Shown piece by piece: positions 17,583 through 27,199 of a DNA stretch of 64,000 bases (positions within the stretch are counted from its first letter, which is position 1; every line of letters starts with the position of its first letter). The notes beneath the pieces were generated by a model that made no database searches, had not been told where the DNA came from, and saw only the letters and a list, made by a program, of their open reading frames with translations. The translations under genes were made by a program, and so were the position numbers. This stretch comes from Candidatus Nanopelagicaceae bacterium (GTDB taxonomy: Bacteria; Actinomycetota; Actinomycetes; Nanopelagicales; Nanopelagicaceae), in the NCBI GenBank assembly GCA_018883365.1, contig VEQF01000004.1:1-64000 (forward strand). The letters are read 5' to 3'.

Positions 17583-18470
17583 GTGGCATTGAAAAACAAA
17601 TTGTCTTCAGCGGTGGCTAAGTTAAAGAAGTCACCAGCTAAACCTGTTCCAGCCAAAAAGGCGCCAGCGAAAAAAGCACCCGCCAAGAAGCTGCCGGCCA
17701 AAAAAGCACCTGCCAAAAAAGCACCTGCTAAGAAGGCACCAGTAAAAAAGGCACCAATCAAGAAGGCGCCAGCAAAAAAGGAGCCAGTCAAGAAGGCACC
17801 GGTAAGGCCAACACTGGCAAAACCAACACTGGCAAAACCGCCAGTCAAGAAGGCGCCAGCAAAAAAACCTGAGGCCGAAATTATTAAAGGCGCCCACAAA
17901 ACAGCATTGACAAGTAGCACCGCTAAAGGTGGCGCAACAACTATTTCAGTTTACAAACCTGAGGTTGAGGCTAGCGATGTAGTAGTTGTTGAAGAAAAGC
18001 GTTTAGTGCTTCCGCCTCCGATTCGTAAACCAAAGCCGGGGAAAAAGGCACCATCATTAAAGCCAATCAAGGCTGCGCCAGCCCCATTTGTAATTGAAGG
18101 TGAAGAGAACTGGACCGCAACCGAACTAAAGGCAATTCGCGCCGAATTAGCCAAGGACTTAGTTCGTTTGAAAAAAGAGTTAGAGGAAATTGAAAGTGAA
18201 ATGGATGATCTGATCGAGGCTTCAGGTGTTGGAGCTGGCGATGATCAAGCCGATGCCGGAGCAAAGACTTTCGAGCGAGAGCATGAGATTTCTTTGGTGT
18301 ACAACGCTCGTGACATGGTGCTGCAAACCGAGAGAGCATTGGAAAGAATCGATACAAAAACATATGGTCGTTGTGAAGATTGCGGAAATGCAATTGGAAA
18401 AGCGCGACTACAAGTATTCCCTCGCGCAACTCTCTGCATGTTATGCAAACAGAAGGAAGAGCGCCGATAG
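17583..18470 (+). CDS. Histone H1-like tail fused to a DksA/TraR zinc-finger protein
   Basis: From the GTG at 17583 the protein has 295 residues. Residues about 15-95 are a lysine/alanine/proline repeat of PAKKA-type units resembling the DNA-binding tail of histone H1 and of actinobacterial HU-like proteins. A linker follows, then an acidic/basic coiled-coil segment (about 180-220) and a C-terminal DksA/TraR domain with YGRCEDCGNAIGKARLQ and ATLCMLCKQ, a C4 zinc finger. DksA/TraR proteins bind RNA polymerase; the tail suggests an added nucleoid-binding role, which is inference. A DksA-like gene between ileS and lspA is normal in actinobacteria. The gene overlaps lspA by 28 nt. Confidence 0.85.
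   Translation: MALKNKLSSAVAKLKKSPAKPVPAKKAPAKKAPAKKLPAKKAPAKKAPAKKAPVKKAPIKKAPAKKEPVKKAPVRPTLAKPTLAKPPVKKAPAKKPEAEIIKGAHKTALTSSTAKGGATTISVYKPEVEASDVVVVEEKRLVLPPPIRKPKPGKKAPSLKPIKAAPAPFVIEGEENWTATELKAIRAELAKDLVRLKKELEEIESEMDDLIEASGVGAGDDQADAGAKTFEREHEISLVYNARDMVLQTERALERIDTKTYGRCEDCGNAIGKARLQVFPRATLCMLCKQKEERR
17631..17867 (+). repeat. Degenerate 15-nt tandem repeats encoding PAKKA-type units
   Basis: About 15 imperfect copies of a 15-nt unit (CCAGCCAAAAAGGCG-like) encode variations of P-A/V/I-K-K-A/E. A second small repeat, ACACTGGCAAAACC in two copies near 17810-17839, encodes TLAKP twice. Such tracts are prone to copy-number change by slippage. Confidence 0.85.
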
Positions 18471-18958
18471 AGTCGTCACGTGCATTGAGCGCGCGACGAC
18501 TATTTATAGCAATTTCCTGTCTGGTTTTTGCTACAGATTTAGCAACTAAGAATTGGGCCGCAAGTTATTTGCAGTTTCGTGAGCCAATCAAGTTGGTAGG
18601 TGATTTTTTAAAGCTAACTTATGGAACAAACCCCGGCGCAGGCTTCAGTTTTGCTACCGATGCAACGGCATTGCTTTCATCTTTAAAGCTTTGCGTTGCA
18701 GCATTCATCATTTATTACATGCGAAAAGTAACCAATAAGGGATGGGCAATTGGCTTAGCTTTGCTACTCGGCGGTGTAGTAGGAAATTTGTGGGATCGAA
18801 TCACAAGACCTCCAGGGGTTTGGCGTGGTGAGGTTGTTGATTGGATTCAATTACCTAATTGGCCAATTTTTAACATCGCAGATTCTGCAATTGTTTGTGC
18901 CGGCTTACTCTTAACCTTCTTATCCATGAAAAATATTCAGCCAAAGGATGCATCTTGA
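18443..18958 (+). CDS. lspA: Lipoprotein signal peptidase LspA
   Basis: LspA is the membrane aspartyl protease that removes signal peptides from diacylglyceryl-modified prolipoproteins, downstream of Lgt (also in this window). From the ATG at 18443 the protein has 171 residues and four membrane segments. It carries the conserved FATDLATKNWA, TNPGAGFSFA, GGVVGNLWDRI and FNIADSAI motifs, the last two providing the catalytic Asp pair. A TTG at 18485 is an alternative start that still keeps the first membrane segment. The gene begins inside the DksA-like gene and its stop overlaps the rluD TTG. Confidence 0.93.
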   Translation: MQTEGRAPIESSRALSARRLFIAISCLVFATDLATKNWAASYLQFREPIKLVGDFLKLTYGTNPGAGFSFATDATALLSSLKLCVAAFIIYYMRKVTNKGWAIGLALLLGGVVGNLWDRITRPPGVWRGEVVDWIQLPNWPIFNIADSAIVCAGLLLTFLSMKNIQPKDAS

Positions 18959-19890
18959 GCACAGAGCGAGAACGCCGGACCATCCTGGTGCCGCAAGAGT
19001 TAGATGGCGAACGAGTAGATTCAGCACTTTCTAAACTGCTTGAGCTTTCTAGAAGTAATGTCGCAGATTTATTGAATGCGGGCGATGTCCTGCAGGGCAA
19101 AAAGCCTTTATCAAAATCAGATCGGGTTCGAGTGGGAGATCGATTGGTGGTAACCATGCCACTTCCATATGACCCACTTGAGTTACGTCCAACCCCAATG
19201 GAAGAGCTAGAAATTGTTTACGATGATGAAGATGTCGTTGTAGTTAACAAACCAGTTGGTTGTGCCGCGCACGCAAGCCCAGGATGGACTGGACCAACGG
19301 TAGTCGGCGCATTGATTTCACGTGGCTATCGAATTTCAACCTCTGGTCCGCAAGAGCGACAGGGAATAGTTCAAAGACTTGATGCCGGAACCTCTGGTTT
19401 GATGTTGCTAGCAAAAAATGAAACTTCATACACAGCGATGAAGAATCAATTTCGAAACCGAACCGTAAAAAAGGTTTATCACACATTAGTACAAGGTCAT
19501 ATTGATCCAAGTGAGGGAACAATTGATGCTCCGATCGGAAGACACCCAAGAGAGGATTATCGTTTTGCGGTTGTCGCAGATGGAAAACCAAGCATCACTC
19601 ACTACAACGTACTGGAGTATTACACCAGCGCCTCTTTATTGCGGGTGGAGTTAGAGACTGGACGCACCCACCAAATCCGAGTTCATTTCAATGCGCTGCG
19701 CCATCCTCTGGTTGGAGATTTGGCGTATGGAGCCGACCCAGTGCTGGCTGCGCGCGTGGAGCTCAAGCGTCCCTGGTTGCATGCGATCGAATTGACCTTC
19801 ACACAACCATCAACTGATGAGCGCATCACACTTCACGCGCCGCTACCGGCAGATCTGCAACGCGCCTTAGAGCTATTGACTGTTAAGTGA
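18955..19890 (+). CDS. RluD-family 23S rRNA pseudouridine synthase
   Basis: The 311-residue protein has an N-terminal S4 RNA-binding domain (about 10-75, with GERVDSALSKLLELSRSNV) and a pseudouridine synthase domain with GIVQRLDAGTSGLMLLAKN, where the Asp is the catalytic residue, plus LETGRTHQIRVHF. This is the RluA/RluC/RluD group; RluD modifies helix 69 of 23S rRNA, but the exact target here is not provable from sequence. The TTG start overlaps the lspA stop and has AAAGGA upstream. Pairing lspA-rluD is conserved in many bacteria. Confidence 0.92.
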   Translation: MSTERERRTILVPQELDGERVDSALSKLLELSRSNVADLLNAGDVLQGKKPLSKSDRVRVGDRLVVTMPLPYDPLELRPTPMEELEIVYDDEDVVVVNKPVGCAAHASPGWTGPTVVGALISRGYRISTSGPQERQGIVQRLDAGTSGLMLLAKNETSYTAMKNQFRNRTVKKVYHTLVQGHIDPSEGTIDAPIGRHPREDYRFAVVADGKPSITHYNVLEYYTSASLLRVELETGRTHQIRVHFNALRHPLVGDLAYGADPVLAARVELKRPWLHAIELTFTQPSTDERITLHAPLPADLQRALELLTVK

Positions 19891-19901
19891 GCGCAAGGGA
19901 G

Positions 19902-19907
19902 TAATCT
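19902..19907 (+). promoter_or_regulatory. -10 element for leaderless dnaE transcript
   Basis: TAATCT ends 8 nt before the dnaE GTG at 19916. No Shine-Dalgarno sequence lies in the 25-nt gap after rluD within normal spacing. Confidence 0.5.
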
Positions 19908-19915
19908 CACCGCCC

Positions 19916-22900
19916 GTGAGCAAGGGTTTCGTCCATCTACATGTACACACCGAATATTCGATGTTGGATGGTGCTGCTCGGATTGAAACTTTAGCCGCAG
20001 AGGTTGCGCGCACCGGCGATGGTGCAATTGCGATGACCGATCACGGCAATGTTTTTGGTGCTTTTGATTTTTATAAAACCATGAAAAAGGCTGGGGTCAA
20101 GCCGATTATCGGTATTGAGGCTTATGTTGCACCCGAGTCCCGTTTTGATAAGAAACGAGTGAAGTGGGCAGAGGGTGGAGAGGATGATGTTTCAGGTGGC
20201 GGCGCTTATACGCACATGACCTTGTTGGCAGAGGACAACATCGGACTAGCAAATCTTTTTAAATTGTCCTCACTAGCATCCTTGGAAGGTTTTTATTACA
20301 AACCAAGAATGGATCGCGAAATTTTGGCCCAATATTCACAAGGCCTCATTGCCACAACAGGTTGTCCTGGCGGTGAAATTCAAACCCGAATTCGAATGGG
20401 TGCATACAAAGAAGCTCGGGCGGCTGCCGCTGCTTATCGGGATATTTTCGGCGCCGATAATTACTTTGTCGAGATCATGGATCACGGCATTGAAATTGAA
20501 AGGCGCGTTAAAGAGGATTTACTTAAGTTGGCAAAAGAGCTTGGCCTTCCTTTACTAGCAACAAATGATCTGCACTACACCTACGCCGATGACGCAAAGC
20601 ATCATGAGGCTTTGCTCTGTATTCAATCAGGTTCCACCTTGGCAGATCCAAAGCGATTTAAGTTTGAAAATGGCGAGTTTTATTTGAAAGATGCCGCAAC
20701 CATGCGTCGCATTTTCAGCGAAATTGAGTCTGCATGCGACAACACCCTGCTTATCGCGGAGCGTTGCAACACCACGCTTCGTGAAAATGAGAACTTAATG
20801 CCTAAATTTCCGGTCCCATCAGGGGAAACAGAGGACAGCTGGTTAATTAAGGAAGCACATCGCGGACTTAAGAAAAGATTTAATGATGAAGTTCCCGAAG
20901 GTTATGTAGAGCGACTTGATTATGAGCTAGAAGTTATGACCAAAATGGGATTTCCCGGCTACTTCCTTGTGGTCGCCGACCTGGTTTCCCATGCAACTAA
21001 AGAGGGTATTCGTGTAGGTCCCGGACGTGGCTCTGCTGCTGGATCTTTAGTTTCCTATTCACTCGGAATTACAGCGCTGGATCCAATAAAGCACGGCTTA
21101 CTCTTTGAGCGTTTCCTAAATCCAGAGCGAATTTCAATGCCTGATATTGATTTAGATTTCGATGAGCGCCGCCGTGGCGAAATGATTCGCTACGCCACCA
21201 ATAAGTATGGTGATGATCGTGTTGCTCAAATCATCACTTACGGAACCATTAAATCAAAGCAGGCAATTAAGGATTCAACTCGTGTTTTGGGCTATCCGTA
21301 TGCGATTGGTGAGAAGTTAACAAAAGCTTTGCCTCCAGCAATTATGGGTAAAGACATCTCACTTTCCGGGGTTTTCGATAAAGAAAATGATCGATATGCC
21401 GAGGCGCAGGAATTCAGAAATTTATTTGAAACCGATCCAGATGCCAAAACCATCGTTGATATGGCTCGGGGATTAGAGGGTCTAAAGCGCCAATGGGGAG
21501 TTCACGCCGCGGGAGTTATCCTGAGTCGCGAACCGTTAATTGATGTCATTCCCGTGCATCGTCGCGAAGCTGACGGTGCGATTATTACTCAATTTGATAT
21601 GGGAGCCTGTGAATCAACCGGTCTTCTCAAAATGGATTTCTTGGGACTGCGAAATCTCTCGGTTCTAGATGACTGCTTAATTAATATTAAAAACAATCAG
21701 GGCAAAACCATTGTTTTGGAGGATTTGCCTTTATCAGACCAAAAAACTTTCGAACTACTTTCACGCGGTGACACTTTGGGAGTCTTTCAATTAGATAGCG
21801 CGCCAATTAGAGCGTTGCTGCGTTCGATGGTCCCAGACTCTTTCGAGGATATTTCCGCGGTTATTGCGTTATATCGCCCAGGTCCGATGGGTGTTAACGC
21901 ACACAATGATTATGCGGATAGAAAAAACAAACGCAAACGAATTGAGCCCATTCATCCGGAGTTAAGTGAAGCGCTGAAAGACATTCTTGATGACACCTAT
22001 GGATTAATCGTTTACCAAGAGCAAGTTATGGCAATCGCCCAAAAATTGGCGGGTTTCTCACTAGGACGCGCGGACCTATTGCGCAAAGCAATGGGTAAGA
22101 AAAACAAAGAGATTCTAGATAAAGAGTACGTTCACTTTGAAGCAGGCATGAAAGCCAATGGATTTTCCAGCGTTGCGATTGAGGAGTTATGGAAAACTCT
22201 TATTCCATTCTCTGATTACGCGTTTAATCGGGCGCACAGCGCCGGCTATGGAGTGGTTTCTTTCTGGACCGCATATTTAAAGGCGAATTATCCAACGGAG
22301 TACATGGCAGCGTTATTAACCAGCGTTAGAGATGACAAGGACAAGTCGGCTCTCTATTTGAATGAATGCCGCCGCATGGGAATTAAGGTTTTGCCTCCCG
22401 ATGTCAACGATTCAAATGGTGAATACACCCCAACCGGTGTTGATATTCGTTTTGGATTAGCAGCGATTCGCAACGTTGGAGAAAACGTGGTCGCTTCAAT
22501 ATCCAGAAATAGAGATGAGAAGGGTAGATACCAATCATTTGGTGATTTCTTGGCCAAGGTTGATGTTCAAGTTTGTAATAAGAAAACTATTGAGTCGCTC
22601 ATTAAGGCAGGTGCCTTTGATTCGATGGGACATTCCCGCAAAGGCTTGATGAATATTTATCTCGAAGCTATTGACTCCGTGATGGAAACCAAGCGAGCCG
22701 AGTCAATCGGGCAATTTGATTTGTTCGGTGGGGCCAGCGCAACAACAACTTCTGGAATCGCAGGTATAGCCCTAGATATTGATGATGCGGAGTGGGAGAA
22801 GGCGTTATTGCTCTCCTACGAACGGGAGATGTTAGGTCTTTATGTTTCAGATCATCCTTTGCTTGGTGTGGAACATGTTTTGAAATCCGCAACTGATATT

Positions 22901-23425
22901 TCAGTTAGTCAGATTTTTGATGATGGTGTCGGACATGAACAGGTCGTGACTATTGCTGGTTTGATAACCAGCGTCCAGCGCAAAGTAAGTCGCCAAGGAC
23001 AGTCATGGGCCATAGTTACGATTGAAGACTTGGAGGGTGCGATTGATGTGCGCTTCTTCTCAAATACCTATCAACAGCATGCATTGAATCTCATTGAGGA
23101 TCGGATTGTTGTAGTTCGCGGACGTGTTGATAAGAAGGAAGAAACGCCACAAGTTACCGCTTTGGATTTATCGATTCCAGATATCAATCAAGCTCCGATT
23201 GGCCCATTCATCATTCGACTAGAGGCCGAACGTTGCACCCCGCCGGTAGTTGATCGCATGAAAGAGATTTTGCGTTCACATCCAGGAACCCGCGAGGTTC
23301 ATCTCAAAATAGAAGGCGGTAGTAAAAATACGGTTTTGAGACTAGATGATGGCTTAAAGGTGACCGCCTCTCCGAGTTTAAGCGCTGATTTAAAATCAAT
23401 TTTGGGCCCAGATTGCTTGGTTTAG
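19916..23425 (+). CDS. dnaE: DNA polymerase III alpha subunit DnaE
   Basis: DnaE is the replicative polymerase of the chromosome. The 1169-residue protein has an N-terminal PHP domain beginning FVHLHVHTEYSMLDGA and containing MTDHGNVFGAFDFY, with metal-binding residues intact. The C-family palm follows, with GPGRGSAAGSLVSY and PDIDLDFDERRR (catalytic aspartates). Next come the helix-hairpin-helix region and an OB-fold with ITSVQRKVSRQGQSWA near residue 1020. This is the DnaE1 type, not PolC. The intact PHP domain may provide proofreading, as known in mycobacteria; that is inference. The GTG start is likely leaderless. Confidence 0.97.
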   Translation: MSKGFVHLHVHTEYSMLDGAARIETLAAEVARTGDGAIAMTDHGNVFGAFDFYKTMKKAGVKPIIGIEAYVAPESRFDKKRVKWAEGGEDDVSGGGAYTHMTLLAEDNIGLANLFKLSSLASLEGFYYKPRMDREILAQYSQGLIATTGCPGGEIQTRIRMGAYKEARAAAAAYRDIFGADNYFVEIMDHGIEIERRVKEDLLKLAKELGLPLLATNDLHYTYADDAKHHEALLCIQSGSTLADPKRFKFENGEFYLKDAATMRRIFSEIESACDNTLLIAERCNTTLRENENLMPKFPVPSGETEDSWLIKEAHRGLKKRFNDEVPEGYVERLDYELEVMTKMGFPGYFLVVADLVSHATKEGIRVGPGRGSAAGSLVSYSLGITALDPIKHGLLFERFLNPERISMPDIDLDFDERRRGEMIRYATNKYGDDRVAQIITYGTIKSKQAIKDSTRVLGYPYAIGEKLTKALPPAIMGKDISLSGVFDKENDRYAEAQEFRNLFETDPDAKTIVDMARGLEGLKRQWGVHAAGVILSREPLIDVIPVHRREADGAIITQFDMGACESTGLLKMDFLGLRNLSVLDDCLINIKNNQGKTIVLEDLPLSDQKTFELLSRGDTLGVFQLDSAPIRALLRSMVPDSFEDISAVIALYRPGPMGVNAHNDYADRKNKRKRIEPIHPELSEALKDILDDTYGLIVYQEQVMAIAQKLAGFSLGRADLLRKAMGKKNKEILDKEYVHFEAGMKANGFSSVAIEELWKTLIPFSDYAFNRAHSAGYGVVSFWTAYLKANYPTEYMAALLTSVRDDKDKSALYLNECRRMGIKVLPPDVNDSNGEYTPTGVDIRFGLAAIRNVGENVVASISRNRDEKGRYQSFGDFLAKVDVQVCNKKTIESLIKAGAFDSMGHSRKGLMNIYLEAIDSVMETKRAESIGQFDLFGGASATTTSGIAGIALDIDDAEWEKALLLSYEREMLGLYVSDHPLLGVEHVLKSATDISVSQIFDDGVGHEQVVTIAGLITSVQRKVSRQGQSWAIVTIEDLEGAIDVRFFSNTYQQHALNLIEDRIVVVRGRVDKKEETPQVTALDLSIPDINQAPIGPFIIRLEAERCTPPVVDRMKEILRSHPGTREVHLKIEGGSKNTVLRLDDGLKVTASPSLSADLKSILGPDCLV

Positions 23426-23467
23426 TCCCTTTAGATTAATTAGCAGACGCAAAACATCTGCCGGCTT

Positions 23468-23473
23468 TAGACT
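23468..23473 (+). promoter_or_regulatory. -10 element for leaderless hisD operon transcript
   Basis: TAGACT ends 6 nt before the hisD GTG at 23480. A small imperfect hairpin (GCAGA at 23442-23446, TCTGC at 23456-23460) lies just upstream and could be an operator or a weak dnaE terminator. Confidence 0.5.
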
Positions 23474-23479
23474 AGGGCG

Positions 23480-24859
23480 GTGGCGACACCTTCCTTAATG
23501 CGCGAGCTGGATTTAAGAGGCAAACATCTCTCAAAATCAGAGTATCAATCCCTCCTGCCACGCGCCGAAATGGATATCGCAAGCGCGCTAGAACAAATCA
23601 CACCAATTTTGGATGCGGTACAAAATGGTGACGAAAATACGCTCAAGCAATTAAGTTTGAAATTTGATGGCGTTGCGCCTGAGTCAATCAGAGTTCCGCA
23701 GGCGGTTATCGATTCTGCTTTGCAGGAGTTAGCTCCAGCCCTTAAGGCGGTCATTTTGGAATCAATCCGCAGAGTGCGAACTGTGCATTCCGATCAGCGC
23801 CGAGGAATTACTAACACCAAAGTTGTTGATGGCGGAGAGGTTGAAGAACGTTGGATTCCAGTCGATCGAGTTGGACTTTATGTGCCGGGCGGAAAAGCAG
23901 TTTATCCAAGTTCGGTAATTATGAACGCGGTTCCAGCTCAGATAGCGGGCGTTAAAAGCATAGCCCTAGCATCGCCGGCTCAAAAAGAAAATGATGGTTG
24001 GCCCAATAAAACTATTCTGGCAACCTGCGCACTACTTGGCATTACAGAGGTTTATGCCATGGGGGGAGCTCAAGCAATTGCAGCTTTTGCATTCGGTGTG
24101 AAGAGCAGCGTTAATGAAGATTCAACTCAAGTTTTGGAGCCAGTTGATTTAGTAACAGGACCTGGAAATATTTATGTCGCTGCGGCTAAAAGAGCTTTGC
24201 GCGGCAAGATTGGAATTGATTCAGAAGCTGGTCCTACTGAAATTGCAATCGTTGCTGATGAAACAGCACACGCCCATGAAGTTGCTGCAGATCTGATTAG
24301 TCAGGCAGAACATGACACAATCGCGGCGGCCATTTTGATTACTGATTCACTGGAATTGGTCACCGAGGTTCAACGAGAAGTTTCGCTTCGTGCTGCTAAA
24401 ACAAAACATGCAGCCCGCATAACTGAAGCGCTGAGTGGAATCCAATCTGCGATTGTTTTGACTGATGACTTGCAGCAATCTTTAGCAATAGCAAATGCAT
24501 ACGCCGCAGAGCATTTGGAGTTGCAAGTTGCAGATCCTCGAAAAGCCAGTCAAGAAATAAGAAATGCCGGCGCTGTTTTCCTTGGACGATTCACTCCTGT
24601 TTCATTAGGAGATTACTTGGCAGGTTCAAATCACGTTTTACCAACCGGGGGATGCGCCTGCCACTCAAGTGGTCTTTCGGTACAAACCTTTCTACGAGGC
24701 TTGCACTTTGTAAGTTACAACGAGCGAGCTTTAAGGGAGATTGCTGCAGGAGTTATTGCCTTCGCAAACTCTGAGGATCTTCCAGCGCACGGCGAAGCTG
24801 TCGCAACTAGGTTTGAATCAACAGGAGAGCTTCCTAGTTATAAATCAGGGAATAAGTAA
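23480..24859 (+). CDS. hisD: Histidinol dehydrogenase HisD
   Basis: HisD performs the last two oxidations of histidine synthesis, histidinol to histidine, with NAD and zinc. The 459-residue protein includes VDRVGLYVPGGKAVYPS, TGPGNIYVAAAKR, DSEAGPTEIAIVAD and ISQAEHD, then the zinc/catalytic region YAAEHLEL and AGSNHVLPTGG. It is slightly longer than the typical 430-440 residues, mostly at the N-terminus. It opens the hisDCBH-priA-hisFI run and its stop base is shared with the hisC start. Confidence 0.96.
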   Translation: MATPSLMRELDLRGKHLSKSEYQSLLPRAEMDIASALEQITPILDAVQNGDENTLKQLSLKFDGVAPESIRVPQAVIDSALQELAPALKAVILESIRRVRTVHSDQRRGITNTKVVDGGEVEERWIPVDRVGLYVPGGKAVYPSSVIMNAVPAQIAGVKSIALASPAQKENDGWPNKTILATCALLGITEVYAMGGAQAIAAFAFGVKSSVNEDSTQVLEPVDLVTGPGNIYVAAAKRALRGKIGIDSEAGPTEIAIVADETAHAHEVAADLISQAEHDTIAAAILITDSLELVTEVQREVSLRAAKTKHAARITEALSGIQSAIVLTDDLQQSLAIANAYAAEHLELQVADPRKASQEIRNAGAVFLGRFTPVSLGDYLAGSNHVLPTGGCACHSSGLSVQTFLRGLHFVSYNERALREIAAGVIAFANSEDLPAHGEAVATRFESTGELPSYKSGNK

Positions 24860-25953
24860 TGAGCAATCGTTGGCCTCAGTGGCTATCCGTAAATGAGAAT
24901 TTGAAGGATTTATCGCCTTACGGCGCCCCGCAAATACCCGTCGCAATCAGATTAAACACTAACGAGAATCCATTCTCACTTGATTCAGAATTGCAGCGAG
25001 CAATTTTGAAGGAGATTTCAGATCAAGTTTCTCATCTCAATAGATATCCGGATCGCGACGCTGTCGAATTAAGAGAGTTGTTGGCGCAGTTCATCAACGA
25101 GCGTTCTGGCACTAGTTTTTCAGTTGAGAATATTTGGGCGGCTAATGGCAGCAATGAAATCTTGCAAAGTATCGCTTTGGCATTTCAAGGCGATGCCATG
25201 GGTTTCGAGCCTTCATATTCCATGCATCCGCTGATCTCTAAATCAGTAGGAAAAAAATGGATTCCAATTCCAAGATCCAAAGACTTTTCATTCAACCTTG
25301 ACACAGCCATTGCCGCAATTAAGGAGCAGCGTCCTGGATTAGTTTTTCTTACGACGCCAAATAATCCCACCGGCGATTCAATATCGCTTCAAGAGATTGC
25401 TCAAGTTGCGCAAGTCGCTTTGAATGTTGGAGCCCTAGTAATTGTCGATGAGGCTTATGCCGAGTTTTCAAATAAGGCATCAGCGGTGACACTTTTAAAT
25501 CATCATCCAAACTTGATTATTTCGAGAACTATGAGCAAAGCTTTTGCCTTTGCCGGCGCCCGTCTTGGGTACATGATCGCTTCGAAAACTCTAGTAGAAG
25601 CAATGTTGCTTGTTAGATTGCCCTACCATTTAAGTGATTTAACTCAGGCTGCTGCCAGAGCCGCTCTACGAAATAGAGAAAGCCTGCAGCGCGAGGTTGA
25701 GCAACTCAAAGTGAGCCGTGATTCGCTTATTTCAGAGCTCAAAGATCTGGGGTTGCAGGTAATCGATTCAGATGCGAACTTTGTACTTTTCTCTGGATTT
25801 GAAATCCCAGCATCAAGGCTTTGGCAAGATTTAGTTGATAAGGGTGTCCTGATTCGAGATGTCGGGATTCCCGAGCATTTGCGCGTGACAGTAGGTACGG
25901 CTGAAGAAAATCAAGGTTTCATCGCCGCGCTACGACAGATTTTGCAGCGCTAG
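24859..25953 (+). CDS. hisC: Histidinol-phosphate aminotransferase HisC
   Basis: HisC is a fold-type I PLP enzyme transaminating imidazole acetol phosphate with glutamate. The 364-residue protein shows RLNTNENPF at the N-terminus, NRYPDRDAVELR, NGSNEIL, TTPNNPTG, VDEAYAEF, and the PLP-lysine stretch RTMSKAFAFAGARLGY. Other class-II aminotransferases share this fold, but the motifs and place in the his run fix the call. It overlaps hisD by one base and is followed by a 50-nt gap before hisB. Confidence 0.95.
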   Translation: MSNRWPQWLSVNENLKDLSPYGAPQIPVAIRLNTNENPFSLDSELQRAILKEISDQVSHLNRYPDRDAVELRELLAQFINERSGTSFSVENIWAANGSNEILQSIALAFQGDAMGFEPSYSMHPLISKSVGKKWIPIPRSKDFSFNLDTAIAAIKEQRPGLVFLTTPNNPTGDSISLQEIAQVAQVALNVGALVIVDEAYAEFSNKASAVTLLNHHPNLIISRTMSKAFAFAGARLGYMIASKTLVEAMLLVRLPYHLSDLTQAAARAALRNRESLQREVEQLKVSRDSLISELKDLGLQVIDSDANFVLFSGFEIPASRLWQDLVDKGVLIRDVGIPEHLRVTVGTAEENQGFIAALRQILQR

Positions 25954-25990
25954 GCTTCTAATTCGGTAGCAAGTTAAGTTCGCTATGGGG

Positions 25991-25996
25991 GATAAT
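25991..25996 (+). promoter_or_regulatory. -10 element for leaderless hisB transcript
   Basis: GATAAT ends 7 nt before the hisB ATG at 26004, suggesting an internal promoter inside the his run, in the only real gap between hisC and hisB. Confidence 0.45.
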
Positions 25997-26003
25997 TCAC
26001 CTC

Positions 26004-26597
26004 ATGTCGAACCCAAGATTTTCCCGCGTTGAGAGAACTACAAAAGAATCCTCAGTTCTTGTGGATCTGAAAATAGATGGAACTGGTGTCATAGATGTAA
26101 ACACAGGAGTTCCATTCTTTGATCACATGATGTCGCAACTTGGGAAACACTCCGGATTTGATTTAACCATCAAGACAACTGGCGATGTAGATGTCGATTC
26201 ACATCACACAGTAGAAGACACCTCTCTTGCTTTTGGCCAGGCTTTGCGTGAAGCGCTGGGTGATAAATCTGGCATAAGAAGATTTGGAAACTCATTAGTG
26301 CCCCTGGATGAAGTTCTAGTGCAGGTGGCCGTTGATCTTTCGGGCAGGCCTTATTTAGTGCACCGCCAACCTGAGATTGTTGAACTAATCGGCACCTTTG
26401 ATACAACTCTTGGTCGTCACATTTGGGAATCGATTGTGGCCGAAGCAAGAATTGGATTGCACATTCGAGTTTTAGAAGGACGCAATGCTCATCACGTATT
26501 AGAGGCGCAGTTCAAAGCTGTGGCGCAAGCTTTCAAAGATGCGGTCGCGCTTGATTCTCGCACCTCAGGGGTTCCCTCAACTAAGGGCGTTCTTTGA
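26004..26597 (+). CDS. hisB: Imidazoleglycerol-phosphate dehydratase HisB
   Basis: HisB dehydrates imidazole glycerol phosphate using manganese. The 197-residue protein is the stand-alone dehydratase without a fused histidinol-phosphatase domain, as is usual in actinobacteria. Metal-binding motifs FFDHMMSQLGKHSG and DSHHTVEDTSLAFG, and the later NAHHVLEAQFKA, are all present. The stop overlaps the hisH TTG by 4 nt. Confidence 0.97.
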   Translation: MSNPRFSRVERTTKESSVLVDLKIDGTGVIDVNTGVPFFDHMMSQLGKHSGFDLTIKTTGDVDVDSHHTVEDTSLAFGQALREALGDKSGIRRFGNSLVPLDEVLVQVAVDLSGRPYLVHRQPEIVELIGTFDTTLGRHIWESIVAEARIGLHIRVLEGRNAHHVLEAQFKAVAQAFKDAVALDSRTSGVPSTKGVL

Positions 26598-27199
26598 TAG
26601 CAATTCTGGATTACGGTTCTGGGAATATCAGATCCGCGCAGCGCGCCTTTGAAAGAGGTAATCACGAGGTTGTAGTCACCTCTAGTTTTGAGCAAGCACT
26701 TAAAGCTGATGGCTTGGTAATTCCTGGAGTTGGAGCTTTTGGCGCATGCATGAGTGGATTACTTGGCGTGCGGGGAGACGAACTAATAAGAGAGCGACTT
26801 GCTGCAGGTAGAAAAATTTTTGGCATTTGTGTTGGGATGCAAATCCTGTTCTCTCAAAGTGCAGAGCTTTATGAGGGAAAGTCCGTTAGCGGAGTAGGTA
26901 TTTTTCCTCAGCAAGTAAAGAAGTTAGTGGCACCGGTATTGCCTCATATTGGCTGGAACTCATTAACTGATGCTGATAAAAGCGAAACTTTTTCCGGAGT
27001 AGAAAATGAACAGTTTTACTTCGTGCACTCCTACGGAGTTCTAGATGAAGTTAGTAATGCCAAATGCATTTACAGTAATTATGGAAGTGAATTTGTTGCT
27101 GCAGTAGAAACAGAGTTGATTACAGCTACCCAGTTTCATCCAGAGAAAAGCGGTCCGGCCGGATTGCGACTAATAGAAAATTGGGTTAATAGCCTATGA
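26594..27199 (+). CDS. hisH: Imidazole glycerol phosphate synthase glutaminase subunit HisH
   Basis: HisH hydrolyses glutamine and channels ammonia to HisF. The 201-residue class I glutamine amidotransferase has the nucleophile elbow [10 protein letters not shown] with Cys79, the oxyanion-region PGVGAFG, and the catalytic His/Glu pair in TQFHPEKSG. The start is TTG within the hisB stop, so translation is probably coupled. The gene overlaps priA by 4 nt. Confidence 0.96.
   Translation: MIAILDYGSGNIRSAQRAFERGNHEVVVTSSFEQALKADGLVIPGVGAFGACMSGLLGVRGDELIRERLAAGRKIFGICVGMQILFSQSAELYEGKSVSGVGIFPQQVKKLVAPVLPHIGWNSLTDADKSETFSGVENEQFYFVHSYGVLDEVSNAKCIYSNYGSEFVAAVETELITATQFHPEKSGPAGLRLIENWVNSL

Noticed and set aside
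17631-17867. CRISPR array
   Set aside because: The repeats are in-frame 15-nt coding units without unique spacers.
17552-17920. Minus-strand frame of 122 residues rich in Ala, Gly, Phe and Leu
   Set aside because: It is the antisense reading of the PAKKA repeats and has no independent start signal.
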